The notes under the pieces were generated by a model that ran no database searches, was not told where the DNA came from, and worked only from the letters and a program-made list of their open reading frames with translations. A DNA stretch of 23,893 bases from DASYAE01 sp036501535 (GTDB lineage: Bacteria > Actinomycetota > Actinomycetes > Streptomycetales > Catenulisporaceae), in contig DASYAE010000287.1 in assembly GCA_036501535.1 (NCBI GenBank), forward strand, positions 1 to 23,893, read 5' to 3'. Position numbers and translations under genes: made by a program. Shown here piece after piece: positions 15,504-22,976 of the stretch (its first letter is position 1; each line of letters begins with the position of its first letter).

Positions 15504-16697
15504 ATGAAGACCATTGACGACCTCGAGGTGTCCGGCAAGCGGGTGCTGGTCCGCGCCGACCTCAACGTGCCGCTCGACGGCACCCGGATCACCGACGACG
15601 GCCGCATCCGCGCCTCGGTGCCCACGCTCAAGGCGCTGCTCGAGCGCGGCGCGAAGGTGATCGTCACCGCCCACCTCGGCCGGCCCAAGGGCGACCCGGC
15701 GGCGGACGCGAAGTACTCCCTCGCCCCGGTCGCCGCCCGGCTCGGCGAGCTGCTCGGCGCCCCGGTGGCGTTCGCCAAGGACACGATCGGCGAGTCTGCG
15801 CAGGCGACCGTCGCGGCGCTCAAGGACGGCGAGATCGCGCTGCTCGAGAACGTCCGCTTCAACCCGGACGAGACCAGCAAGGACGCGGCCGCGCGCGGCG
15901 CCTTCGCAGACAAGCTGGCCGCCTTCGCGGACCTGTTCGTCTCGGACGGCTTCGGCGCGGTGCACCGCCGGCACGCCTCCGTCTACGACGTCGCCGAGGA
16001 CCTGCCGCACGCCGCCGGCTACCTGATCAACGCCGAGCTCGCGGTGCTCAAGCGGCTGACCGAGGACGTCGAGCGGCCCTACGTGGTGGTGCTCGGCGGC
16101 TCGAAGGTCTCCGACAAGCTCGGCGTCATCGACAACCTGCTGGACAAGGCCGACCGGATCCTGATCGGCGGCGGCATGGTCTTCACCTTCCTCAAGGCCC
16201 AGGGCCACGAGGTCGGCAAGTCGCTGCTCGAGGCGGACCAGCTCGAGACGGTGACCGGCTACCTCGAGCGGGCCAAGGACTCCGGCGTGGAGATCGTGCT
16301 GCCGGTCGACGTGGTGGCCGCGACCGCCTTCGCCGCGGACGCCGAGCACGACGTGGTCGCCGCGGACGCGATCCCGGCCGACCGGCTCGGCCTCGACATC
16401 GGCCCGGAGTCCGGCAAGCTGTTCGCGGCCAAGCTGGCCGGCGCGAAGACCGTGTTCTGGAACGGCCCGATGGGCGTGTTCGAGATGGAGCCCTACGCGG
16501 CCGGCACCCGCGCGGTGGCCCAGGGCCTGATCGACTCCGGCGCGTTCACCGTGGTCGGCGGCGGCGACTCGGCCGCGGCGGTGCGCTCGCTCGGCTTCGA
16601 CGAGGCCGCGTTCGGCCACATCTCCACCGGCGGCGGCGCCTCCCTGGAGTTCCTCGAGGGCAAACTGCTGCCCGGTATCACGGTCCTGGAGGACTGA
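15504..16697 (+). CDS. pgk: Phosphoglycerate kinase
   Basis: The enzyme transfers phosphate from 1,3-bisphosphoglycerate to ADP, the first ATP-yielding step of lower glycolysis. The 397-residue protein shows the N-terminal substrate domain (RVLVRADLNVPLDG, TAHLGRPKG, LLENVRFNPDE, DGFGAVHRRHASVYDV) and the C-terminal nucleotide domain (VLGGSKVSDKLGV, LIGGGMVFTFL, FWNGPMGVFE, VVGGGDSAAAV). The ATG at 15504 gives the expected N-terminus MKTIDDLEVSGKRVLVRADL. Its ribosome-binding site is weak (AAAAGG too far, GAAGA close), so translation may be modest. The stop is five bases from the tpiA start. Confidence 0.98.
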   Translation: MKTIDDLEVSGKRVLVRADLNVPLDGTRITDDGRIRASVPTLKALLERGAKVIVTAHLGRPKGDPAADAKYSLAPVAARLGELLGAPVAFAKDTIGESAQATVAALKDGEIALLENVRFNPDETSKDAAARGAFADKLAAFADLFVSDGFGAVHRRHASVYDVAEDLPHAAGYLINAELAVLKRLTEDVERPYVVVLGGSKVSDKLGVIDNLLDKADRILIGGGMVFTFLKAQGHEVGKSLLEADQLETVTGYLERAKDSGVEIVLPVDVVAATAFAADAEHDVVAADAIPADRLGLDIGPESGKLFAAKLAGAKTVFWNGPMGVFEMEPYAAGTRAVAQGLIDSGAFTVVGGGDSAAAVRSLGFDEAAFGHISTGGGASLEFLEGKLLPGITVLED

Positions 16698-16702
16698 GCA
16701 CG

Positions 16703-17494
16703 ATGAGCACCACGCGCATCCCGCTGATGGCGGGCAACTGGAAGATGAACCTCAACCACCTCGAGGCCATCGCGCACGTGCAGAAGCTCGCCTTCTCGCT
16801 GACCGACAAGGACTACGCCGCGGTCGAGGTGGCGGTCCTGCCGCCGTACACCGACCTGCGCTCGGTCCAGACCATGGTCGACGCGGACAAGCTGAAGCTG
16901 AAGTACGGCGCGCAGGACGTCTCCAAGCACCCGTCCGGCGCGTACACCGGCGAGATCTCCGCGGCGCAGCTGGCCAAGCTCGGCTGCTCGTACGTGGTGG
17001 TCGGCCACTCGGAGCGGCGCCAGTACCACGCCGAGACCGACGAGCTGGTCGCGGCCAAGGCGAAGGCGGCGCTGGACAACGGGATCTCGCCGATCGTCTG
17101 CGTCGGCGAGCACCTGGACGTGCGCCGCGACGGCAGCCACGTCGGGCACTGCCTCGAGCAGGTCGACGGCTCGCTGGCCGGCCTGTCCGCGAAGGCGCTC
17201 GAGTCGGTCGTGATCGCCTACGAGCCGGTCTGGGCGATCGGCACCGGCGAGGTCGCCACGCCGCAGGACGCGCAGGAGGTCATCGGCGCGATCCGGGGCC
17301 GCCTGGCCGAGGCGCACGGGGCCGGGACCGCCGAGACGGTCAGGATCCTGTACGGCGGCTCGGTGAAGGGCTCCAACGCCGCCGGGATCATGGCCGAGGC
17401 GGACATCGACGGCGCGCTGATCGGCGGCGCCTCGCTGGACCCGGACGACTTCGTCCGGATCGTGCGCTACCGTGACCAGGCCGTCACCGGCTGA
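16703..17494 (+). CDS. tpiA: Triosephosphate isomerase
   Basis: The enzyme interconverts dihydroxyacetone phosphate and glyceraldehyde 3-phosphate. The 263-residue TIM barrel has catalytic K14 in GNWKMN, H102 in VVGHSERR and E174 in AYEPVWAIGTG, plus the phosphate-binding LYGGSVKGSN near the C-terminus. The length is usual for an actinobacterial enzyme. A GGAGGA ribosome-binding site lies in the last codons of pgk and only five bases separate the two genes, so pgk and tpiA are co-transcribed and probably translationally coupled. Confidence 0.98.
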   Translation: MSTTRIPLMAGNWKMNLNHLEAIAHVQKLAFSLTDKDYAAVEVAVLPPYTDLRSVQTMVDADKLKLKYGAQDVSKHPSGAYTGEISAAQLAKLGCSYVVVGHSERRQYHAETDELVAAKAKAALDNGISPIVCVGEHLDVRRDGSHVGHCLEQVDGSLAGLSAKALESVVIAYEPVWAIGTGEVATPQDAQEVIGAIRGRLAEAHGAGTAETVRILYGGSVKGSNAAGIMAEADIDGALIGGASLDPDDFVRIVRYRDQAVTG

Positions 17495-17503
17495 TCGGGC
17501 ATT

Positions 17504-17560
17504 CCCCCTGGTGGCCGCCCGTCCCGCAGCGCGCGGGTCGGGCGGCCGCTGGCCAGGGGG
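17504..17560 (+). terminator. Large terminator-like hairpin after tpiA
   Basis: CCCCCTGG at 17504-17511 pairs with CCAGGGGG at 17553-17560, and GGCCGCCCG pairs with CGGGCGGCC inside, with a short asymmetric bulge. A further CCCGC/GCGGG stem closes the top. The structure starts 10 bases after the tpiA stop, has no T tract, and marks the end of the glycolytic cluster. Confidence 0.7.
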
Positions 17561-17658
17561 CCGCTCCTGCGGGTAATCTCGCCTGCGGTGCATTCCGCAC
17601 CCGGCGCCGCGCTGAGACGCCGCCGACCGAATGTAGTTCCGAGGGATAAGGACCGCTC

Positions 17659-17886
17659 GTGGTCATCGCGCTTGAGGTGGTGCTGGCCCTGTCCAGCATC
17701 CTGCTGCTCGTTTTCGTGCTGCTGCACAAGGGCAAGGGCGGCGGCCTCTCCGACATGTTCGGCGGCGGCTTCACCTCCCAGCACGGCAGCTCGTCCGTGG
17801 TGGAGCGGAACCTGGACCGGATCACGTACGTGCTCACCTTCGTCTGGATCGCCTCGATCATCGGCCTGGGGCTGTACTACAAGTAG
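17659..17886 (+). CDS. secG: Preprotein translocase subunit SecG
   Basis: SecG is the small accessory subunit of the SecYEG export channel. The 75-residue product has two membrane segments (about 2-22 and 52-72) separated by the conserved polar loop LLHKGKGGGLSDMFGGGF. The GTG start at 17659 follows AAGGA at six bases. Location downstream of tpiA is the standard actinobacterial arrangement, but the large hairpin and a TAATCT -10-like hexamer at 17574-17579 suggest it has its own promoter. Confidence 0.95.
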   Translation: MVIALEVVLALSSILLLVFVLLHKGKGGGLSDMFGGGFTSQHGSSSVVERNLDRITYVLTFVWIASIIGLGLYYK

Positions 17887-17913
17887 CGGCGCCGCCTTTG
17901 GCAGTGCCGTGAT

Positions 17914-17998
17914 TATAGTGTCATTTCGGACATTCGTTCCGAGAAGCACATTCAACCGCGGCGAGCGCCGTACACGTCTCATTTTCCGCTCGTACACT
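17914..17998 (+). promoter_or_regulatory. Candidate rbpA promoter region
   Basis: Two -10-like hexamers are present upstream of rbpA: TATAGT at 17914-17919 and TACACT at 17993-17998. CGTACAC occurs at 17969-17975 and 17991-17997, 22 bp apart, the second copy overlapping the downstream -10. No good -35 is visible for either. I did not find the GGAAT-N18-GTT pattern of a SigR promoter, which drives rbpA in Streptomyces coelicolor. Confidence 0.3.
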
Positions 17999-18096
17999 GG
18001 AGCCGTCGCGCACCGTACGGGGCGGGCCGACGATCCGCGGCGTCGCGCCGCGGGCAGCGCTCAAATCCGGACGCAGCTCCGGGCAGGGAGACGAAA

Positions 18097-18432
18097 GTGG
18101 CTAGTGGAAACGCGATCCGGGGCAGCCGGGTCGGTGCCGGACCGATGGGCGAGGCGGAGCGCGGCGAGACCGCACCGCGGATCTGGATCAGCTTCTACTG
18201 CTGCAACGGACACGAGACCAAGCCGTCCTTCGCCTCGGAGGCGCAGATCCCGGACACCTGGGACTGCCCGCGCTGCGGCTTCCCGGCCGGCCCGGACCGG
18301 GAGAACCCCCCGGCGCCGCCGCGCACCGAGCCCTACAAGACGCACCTGGCCTATGTGCGCGAGCGCCGTTCCGACGAGGACGGCGAGGCGATCCTGGCCG
18401 AGGCGCTGGCCAAGCTGCGCGGCGAGGTCTGA
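18097..18432 (+). CDS. rbpA: RNA polymerase-binding protein RbpA
   Basis: RbpA is an actinobacterial transcription factor that binds the principal sigma factor and RNA polymerase and stabilises the open complex. The 111-residue protein has a disordered N-terminal tail, a small core with cysteines C35, C36, C57 and C60 and H39 (CCNGHETKPSFASE ... WDCPRCGFPAG) that may bind zinc, a basic linker, and the C-terminal sigma-interacting helices (YKTHLAYVRERRSDEDGEAIL). The GTG at 18097 follows GGGAG at six bases. It stands alone between secG and the SUKH gene, with 210 bp of upstream sequence for its own promoter. Confidence 0.97.
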   Translation: MASGNAIRGSRVGAGPMGEAERGETAPRIWISFYCCNGHETKPSFASEAQIPDTWDCPRCGFPAGPDRENPPAPPRTEPYKTHLAYVRERRSDEDGEAILAEALAKLRGEV

Positions 18433-18552
18433 GCCCGCCCCGCCCGCCTGACGCTGCGTCTGTCCGGACCCGATCCTGTCGGACCAGCGTGCTGAGATGA
18501 ACTCGGCGGCGCGCGGCGCGCCGCGACCGATCACAGCGACGGGGGCGCGGCC

Positions 18553-20484
18553 ATGACGGGTCCGAACTCTGCTCCGGAGGTCTCCGCCTCCTGGGACCGC
18601 ATCGAGGCGTGGCTCGGCGCGCACGCGCCGCGGACGCTGGGGACCCTGCTGCCCCCGGCCGATCCGGCCGCGGTCCGGGCCACGGCCGGGCGGCTCGGCG
18701 TGACCCTCCCGGGCGACCTGGTCGCCTCGCTGGCCCGGCACGAGGGCACCGATCCGGGCTCGCCGGACCGCTTCTCGCTCGGCGGCGACGGCCTGAGCCC
18801 GCTCGAGACCGTCGAGCGGCGCAACCGGTCGAAGCTCGAGGCGCTGCAGAACGTCGACGGCGAGATGTTCGACGGCCGCTACTGGCACCGGCGGTTCGTG
18901 CAGATCACCGACTGCGCCACGGCCGACGGCCTGGTCGTGGACTGCCGGCCCGGGCCGGCCCACGGCGCGGTCGGCCACTTCTTCAACGGGGAGGGCACCA
19001 CCTTCGGCCTCTGGCCGAGCTTTGCCGGGATGCTCGCCGCGCTGGCCGACGCGCTCGAGTCCGGCGGCCCGTTCCACAGACGCATACCGGTCGCCTTCGG
19101 CGGTCGGCTGGCCTGGGAACTGCGGCGTGGCGCGCTGCCCGAGCCCGAGCCGGTCGAGCCGAGGTCGCTGTTCGAGCTGGCCGCCGCGGCCGGCCCGCGC
19201 CGCACTGCGCCAAGCGGTGCCCGGTTTCGCGCCGCGCGGGATTTCGTGCCGGTCCCCGAGGCCGGCTGGGTTGGCGAGTACCGGGGCTTCTGCCTGACCT
19301 TCGTCCGCGGCATCGACCCGGCGGAGCTGTTGCGCCGCTACGGCGCTGTGCCGGAGACCGTCCTGCCGCGCACGCGCGACGAGGCGCGCGAGTCGGCGGC
19401 GGCGTGGACCGAGGGTTATCTGCCGACGGTGCGCGCCGGGGTGGCCGGTGCCTGGGTGTTCGGCTTCGAGGAGACGATTCCGCGGCAGGGCGACCGTGAC
19501 GAGGTGCTGCGCAGGCTGTCCGCCGGCACGCGGGCGGTACGTGTCTACCACGCGACACAGCTCCGGCTGACCGTGTTCGACGACGGGGCGAAGACCACCG
19601 AGTACACCACCTCGGACCCGGAACACCGATCCGGCACGAACCCTGATCTGCTCGCCCGGGCGCTGCACGGCGCGGGCCTCCTGCCGCTCGACCTGGCGCG
19701 CTATCCCGACGAGGACGTGTATGCGGCGCTCGATGTACTAGCCACCGAATTCGGCATCGGGTTCGACAGCGCCGCTCTCGGCGGCCCGCTGCTCAGCGGG
19801 CGCATCCTGCCGGTGCTGGCCGATCCGCGCCCCAGGGCGGCGGGCATACCGGCCCGCGGCGAGCCGAGGATCGCCGAGCTGGTCGCCTGTGCGGACGACG
19901 GACGGCTGCGCGCGGCGCTGCTCGCCCAGACCCGCCGGCTGGCGGTCGAGACAGGGCTCGACCGATACCCCGAGGTGACCGAAGCGCTCGGCCGCGCAGA
20001 GACCGGCGAGACGTGGACGGTGGCCGACGACTCGCCGTTGGGGATGCGGCTGCGCCAGGTGGACGCCGAGGCCGAGGCAGCGCGCGCGTCGCGCACCGAT
20101 CCGCTCGCCCGCGACCTGCTCACCGAGCCGGAGCGGACCGCCTGGACGTGGCGCAGCAGCGCAGGCGACGCCCTGCGCGCCGTCGTCGGCCTGCGTCCGC
20201 GGGAGGCCGTCTTCTCGGTGCTCAACCAGCGCCGCGACCCGGACTGGCGCGCGCAGTTCGCCGACGACCTCGGCGAGGTCGACGTTCCCGAGGGCACGGC
20301 CGCGCGGCTCCAGGAGTCCGAGCAGCAGGAGTACGCGCAGAAGGTGGCACGCGCCCGCCGGCTGCCGGTCAGCCTGAACCACCTTCAGCGTCCGCAGCGC
20401 CGACCGGCCGCGCAGCAGCCTCCCCGTGTGGTGCGCATGACCCCGCGCCACGGGTCCGGCGCCCGGACGCGACCGCCGGAGTGA
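18553..20484 (+). CDS. SUKH (SMI1/KNR4) - DUF6461 fusion protein
   Basis: The 643-residue protein joins at least two recognisable modules. Residues 10-165 resemble a SUKH/SMI1-KNR4 domain (WDRIEAWLGAHAPRTL, LGVTLPGDLVASLARHEG, FGLWPSFAGMLAALADAL). Residues 240-425 resemble DUF6461 (FCLTFVRGIDPAELLRRYGA, WVFGFEETIPRQG, LRRLSAGTRAVRVY, RSGTNPDLLARALHGAGL). A helical region (about 435-580) ends in RRDPDWRAQFADDL, and the last 50 residues are Arg/Pro/Gln-rich and probably disordered. SUKH domains often act as immunity proteins against polymorphic toxins, but no toxin gene is adjacent, so that role is only a possibility. There is no signal peptide or membrane segment. Upstream GACGGGGGCG is a weak ribosome-binding site. 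Confidence 0.85.
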   Translation: MTGPNSAPEVSASWDRIEAWLGAHAPRTLGTLLPPADPAAVRATAGRLGVTLPGDLVASLARHEGTDPGSPDRFSLGGDGLSPLETVERRNRSKLEALQNVDGEMFDGRYWHRRFVQITDCATADGLVVDCRPGPAHGAVGHFFNGEGTTFGLWPSFAGMLAALADALESGGPFHRRIPVAFGGRLAWELRRGALPEPEPVEPRSLFELAAAAGPRRTAPSGARFRAARDFVPVPEAGWVGEYRGFCLTFVRGIDPAELLRRYGAVPETVLPRTRDEARESAAAWTEGYLPTVRAGVAGAWVFGFEETIPRQGDRDEVLRRLSAGTRAVRVYHATQLRLTVFDDGAKTTEYTTSDPEHRSGTNPDLLARALHGAGLLPLDLARYPDEDVYAALDVLATEFGIGFDSAALGGPLLSGRILPVLADPRPRAAGIPARGEPRIAELVACADDGRLRAALLAQTRRLAVETGLDRYPEVTEALGRAETGETWTVADDSPLGMRLRQVDAEAEAARASRTDPLARDLLTEPERTAWTWRSSAGDALRAVVGLRPREAVFSVLNQRRDPDWRAQFADDLGEVDVPEGTAARLQESEQQEYAQKVARARRLPVSLNHLQRPQRRPAAQQPPRVVRMTPRHGSGARTRPPE

Positions 20485-20513
20485 TGCGGCGGCGCGCAGG
20501 TTGGAGCACACCG

Positions 20514-20519
20514 TACGAT
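20514..20519 (+). promoter_or_regulatory. Candidate -10 of a leaderless DUF2332 transcript
   Basis: TACGAT ends six bases before the ATG at 20526, so transcription should begin at the start codon. No Shine-Dalgarno sequence is present between the preceding gene and this start. No clear -35 is visible. Confidence 0.5.
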
Positions 20520-20525
20520 CGTCGG

Positions 20526-21704
20526 ATGGACTCGGAAGACGATCTCCTCGCGGCCCGGTTCCGGCACTTCCAGCAGGAGGCCACCGGCGCTTCAGCGCTT
20601 TACCACAACCTGTGCGGATCGCTCGCGGACGACGTCGCGGCGGGCGGCCTCTTCGCGTCGGTCATGCGCGCCGCGCCGCTGCGCAGCCGGATGCCGAACC
20701 TGCTCATGGCCGCCGTCCAACGGGTGCTGTTCGACGAGCCCGGAGACCCGCTGGCCGGATACTACGGCTCGCTCGGCGGCGAGCGGGCGCCGGACGACGC
20801 GCTCTTCGCGGCCTTCAGCTCGTTCGTCGTCCGCCACCGTGAGCGGATCGACGCCCTGCTGTCGTCCGGGGAGACGCAGACCAATGAGGTGCTGCGGGCC
20901 TGCCAGCTGCTCCCGGCGCTCGGCTGGGCGCACGCGTGCACCCGCCGCCCGCTCGCGCTGATCGAGGTCGGCACCAGCGCCGGGCTGCTGCTGCACGCCG
21001 ACCGGTACTCCTACGTCTACGAGTTCGACGACGGCGCGGACCTGCGGGCCGGCCGCGGCGACGCGGACGGCGTGCCCGAGCTTCACTGCACGGTCCGCAC
21101 CGGCGGGTCCGCCGACGCGGTGGCCGCGTGGAAGGCGCTGGAACCGTTCGTGGCCAGAGAGCTGCGGGTCGCCTCGCGGGTCGGCATCGACGTCAATCCG
21201 CTCGACCCGGCGGATCCCGAGGCCCGCGCGTGGCTGCGCGCGCTGGTCTGGCCCGAGGAGGCCGAGCGCCGGGACCGGCTCGAGGCCGCGCTGGGCCACG
21301 CCCGCCGCCGCCCGGTCCGGCTGCGCAAGGGCAGCGGCCTGCGCATCCTGCCCGACGCGGTGGATTCGGTGCCGCAGACGGCGATCCCGTGCGTGTTCGT
21401 GTCCAACTCGCTGCCGCATTGGGCGCCGGAGGACCGGGAGAAGTTCGCGGCGCTGATCCGCGAACTCGGCGCCCGCCGCGACCTGGTCTGCGTGCTGAAG
21501 GAAGGATATGCTGCAGGGCTCGGGCTTTTCACTGGGCGGCAGCACGACCCTTCGGCCGGATCCGCGTCGGCCGAGGGCCGCGGCGTCTCCCGGGTGACCG
21601 TCGGCGCAGCGGTCTACCTGGGCGGAAGCGAACGGCTTTTCCATCTTGGAAGCGGGGATATGCACGGCACGGATTTGGAATGGTCGGCGCGTCCGGCCGG
21701 CTGA
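20526..21704 (+). CDS. DUF2332 family protein
   Basis: The 392-residue protein matches the DUF2332 pattern: FRHFQQEATGASALYHNL at the N-terminus, NLLMAAVQRVLF, QTNEVLRACQLLPAL, then LIEVGTSAGLLLHADRYSY at about 144-162. The last block resembles the glycine-rich loop of SAM-binding methyltransferases, and FVSNSLPHW (about 300-308) fits a later strand. A methyltransferase-like fold is therefore plausible, but no substrate is known. The open frame continues upstream across the end of the SUKH gene, but the ATG at 20526 matches the family N-terminus and has a leaderless-type -10. It starts 42 bases after the SUKH gene stop. Confidence 0.88.
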   Translation: MDSEDDLLAARFRHFQQEATGASALYHNLCGSLADDVAAGGLFASVMRAAPLRSRMPNLLMAAVQRVLFDEPGDPLAGYYGSLGGERAPDDALFAAFSSFVVRHRERIDALLSSGETQTNEVLRACQLLPALGWAHACTRRPLALIEVGTSAGLLLHADRYSYVYEFDDGADLRAGRGDADGVPELHCTVRTGGSADAVAAWKALEPFVARELRVASRVGIDVNPLDPADPEARAWLRALVWPEEAERRDRLEAALGHARRRPVRLRKGSGLRILPDAVDSVPQTAIPCVFVSNSLPHWAPEDREKFAALIRELGARRDLVCVLKEGYAAGLGLFTGRQHDPSAGSASAEGRGVSRVTVGAAVYLGGSERLFHLGSGDMHGTDLEWSARPAG

Positions 21705-21837
21705 CCGTGCCGGGCGGCAAGCCGCTGCGGTCCGGCGGAAAGCACGGTGAACACCGGACCACCGCCTGGTAGCGTGATGCCCTGACCGGGGTATCGCGGA
21801 AACCGGGGAGAATTTTCGCGAATCGTACAGTGCCGTA

Positions 21838-21857
21838 ACGTATTTGGGGTGATACGT
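21838..21857 (+). promoter_or_regulatory. Inverted repeat enclosing the SARP gene ribosome-binding region
   Basis: ACGTAT at 21838-21843 and ATACGT at 21852-21857 form a perfect 6-bp inverted repeat around TTGGGGTG, which contains the likely Shine-Dalgarno bases. It ends four bases before the ATG at 21862. It may be an operator or an RNA hairpin presenting the ribosome-binding site in its loop. Confidence 0.45.
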
Positions 21858-21861
21858 AGTC

Positions 21862-22656
21862 ATGCGGTTCGGAGTGCTGGGGCCGCTCGAGATCCGGGGG
21901 GACGACGGGGCCTCCGTGGCGGTCTCCGCGGCGATGCAGCGCACGCTGCTCGCCGCCCTGCTGCTGCGCGCGAATGTGACCATCTCGCTCGAGAATCTGA
22001 TCGACGTGCTCTGGGACGGTGCCGCGCCGTCGAGCGCGCGGCCGACCGTGCTCAACTACGTGGCGAGGCTGCGTCGGACTCTCGGTCCTGAGATAGGCGC
22101 CCGGCTGCGGACGAGCGCGACCGGCTACGTGGTGGACGTGGCCGACGAGAGCGAGGTCGACTATCTGCTGGCCGGCGCGCTCGAGCGGCAGGCCCGCGAC
22201 TGCGCCCGGCGCGGCGACTGGGCGCAGGCGCACCGGCTGGTGCGGCAGGCGCTCGGGCTGTGGCGCGGCGAGCTGCTGGAAGACGTGCCGGCCGCGCGGC
22301 TGCACTGGGAGTACGCCCCGGTGCTCGGTTCGGCGCGGCTGCGCACGCAGCAGCTCGGCATCGACGCGTCGCTCTACCTCGGGGACTGGGACCGCGCCGC
22401 GATCGAGGTGCGGATGCTCATTCGCGCACACCCCTTCCGGGAGAACCTGCACGAGCGGCTGCTGGTCGCGCTGACCTGCTCGGGCCAGCGGGCCGAGGCA
22501 CTGGGCGCCTTCGCGCAGGCGCAGCGGCTGCTGCGCGAGGAGCTCGGCGTGGATCCGGCCTCGCGTCTGCGCGCCCTGCATCAGCTGGTGCTCGACGGCG
22601 CGCCCGCGTCGGCGCTGCTCGAAGCGATGCTCGGGGACCCGGCTGCGGCCCGCTGA
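21862..22656 (+). CDS. SARP-family transcriptional regulator (AfsR/RedD/ActII-ORF4 type)
   Basis: The 264-residue protein has an N-terminal OmpR-like winged helix (about 1-95; MRFGVLGPLEIRGDDG, LLAALLLRANVTISLENLID, PTVLNYVARLRRTLG) and a bacterial transcriptional activator domain (about 97-245; LWRGELLEDVP, ARLRTQQLGIDASLYLGDWD, HPFRENLHERLLVAL, LLREELGVDPASRLRALH). There is no NB-ARC or TPR extension, so it is a small stand-alone SARP. Such regulators usually activate secondary-metabolite genes by binding heptameric direct repeats at 11-bp period next to the -10. No biosynthetic genes are in this window, so the target is unknown. Candidate 11-bp-period repeats lie just downstream of this gene and at the Rieske promoter. 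Confidence 0.94.
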   Translation: MRFGVLGPLEIRGDDGASVAVSAAMQRTLLAALLLRANVTISLENLIDVLWDGAAPSSARPTVLNYVARLRRTLGPEIGARLRTSATGYVVDVADESEVDYLLAGALERQARDCARRGDWAQAHRLVRQALGLWRGELLEDVPAARLHWEYAPVLGSARLRTQQLGIDASLYLGDWDRAAIEVRMLIRAHPFRENLHERLLVALTCSGQRAEALGAFAQAQRLLREELGVDPASRLRALHQLVLDGAPASALLEAMLGDPAAAR

Positions 22657-22707
22657 CCGGCCCGCCGACCATTGTGCGCACTCTGCTCTTGCGCCTCGGA
22701 GCACGGC

Positions 22708-22740
22708 GCGCTACTGCGGCGCTATCGACGCGCTATCGGC
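22708..22740. repeat. Three direct repeats at exact 11-bp period downstream of the SARP gene
   Basis: GCGCTA begins at 22708, 22719 and 22730; the second and third copies extend to GCGCTATCG. The 11-bp period equals one helical turn and is the spacing used by SARP (and PhoP) binding sites. No clear -10 element follows on the plus strand. Confidence 0.6.
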
Positions 22741-22838
22741 GTGTGACACGCTCTGAATCGTTGTGGCAGAGGGAACGCCGGGGCGCACCGCTCTGATCAA
22801 GCGGTGTACCGCGCCCGGGTGTTCCGAATCGGGGGGTT

Positions 22839-22875
22839 GCCTGGCCGCCGCCGCTCCGGCCGGCCGCGGCCAGGC
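22839..22875. terminator. 10-bp-stem hairpin between convergent genes
   Basis: GCCTGGCCGC at 22839-22848 pairs perfectly with GCGGCCAGGC at 22866-22875 around a 17-base GC-rich loop that can fold further. It lies between the convergent SARP and DUF4239 genes and could serve as a terminator for either strand. Confidence 0.5.
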
Positions 22876-22893
22876 GACCTGCTGCTGTATATA

Positions 22894-22914
22894 TAGGGGG
22901 TCCGAGACCCCCTA
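22894..22914 (-). terminator. Perfect 9-bp hairpin with AT tail, probable DUF4239 terminator
   Basis: TAGGGGGTC (22894-22902) and GACCCCCTA (22906-22914) form a perfect 9-bp stem with a three-base loop. On the minus strand the stem is followed by TATATACAG, an unusually AT-rich tract for this genome, which suits termination of DUF4239 transcription about 60 bases after its stop. The structure could work in both directions. Confidence 0.7.
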
Positions 22915-22976
22915 GCCCCCGCGAATGTGGTCGGGTTGGTGGGGAAAGGCGCGTCGGGGTCGTGGCGACAGGCTTC

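Larger units (their letters stand above)
22657..22976. other. Repeat-dense intergenic region between the SARP and DUF4239 genes (320 bp)
   Basis: No confident gene is present. In order, the region contains three GCGCTA repeats at 11-bp period (22708-22735), a 13-bp inverted repeat GCGTGT-G-ACACGC (22739-22751), a 50-codon cysteine-rich open frame (22763-22915, GTG start, no ribosome-binding site), the inverted repeat GCGGT-GT-ACCGC (22801-22812), and two hairpins (22839-22875 and 22894-22914). The density of structure suggests a small RNA, a small peptide or a regulatory site rather than plain spacer. Confidence 0.5.
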
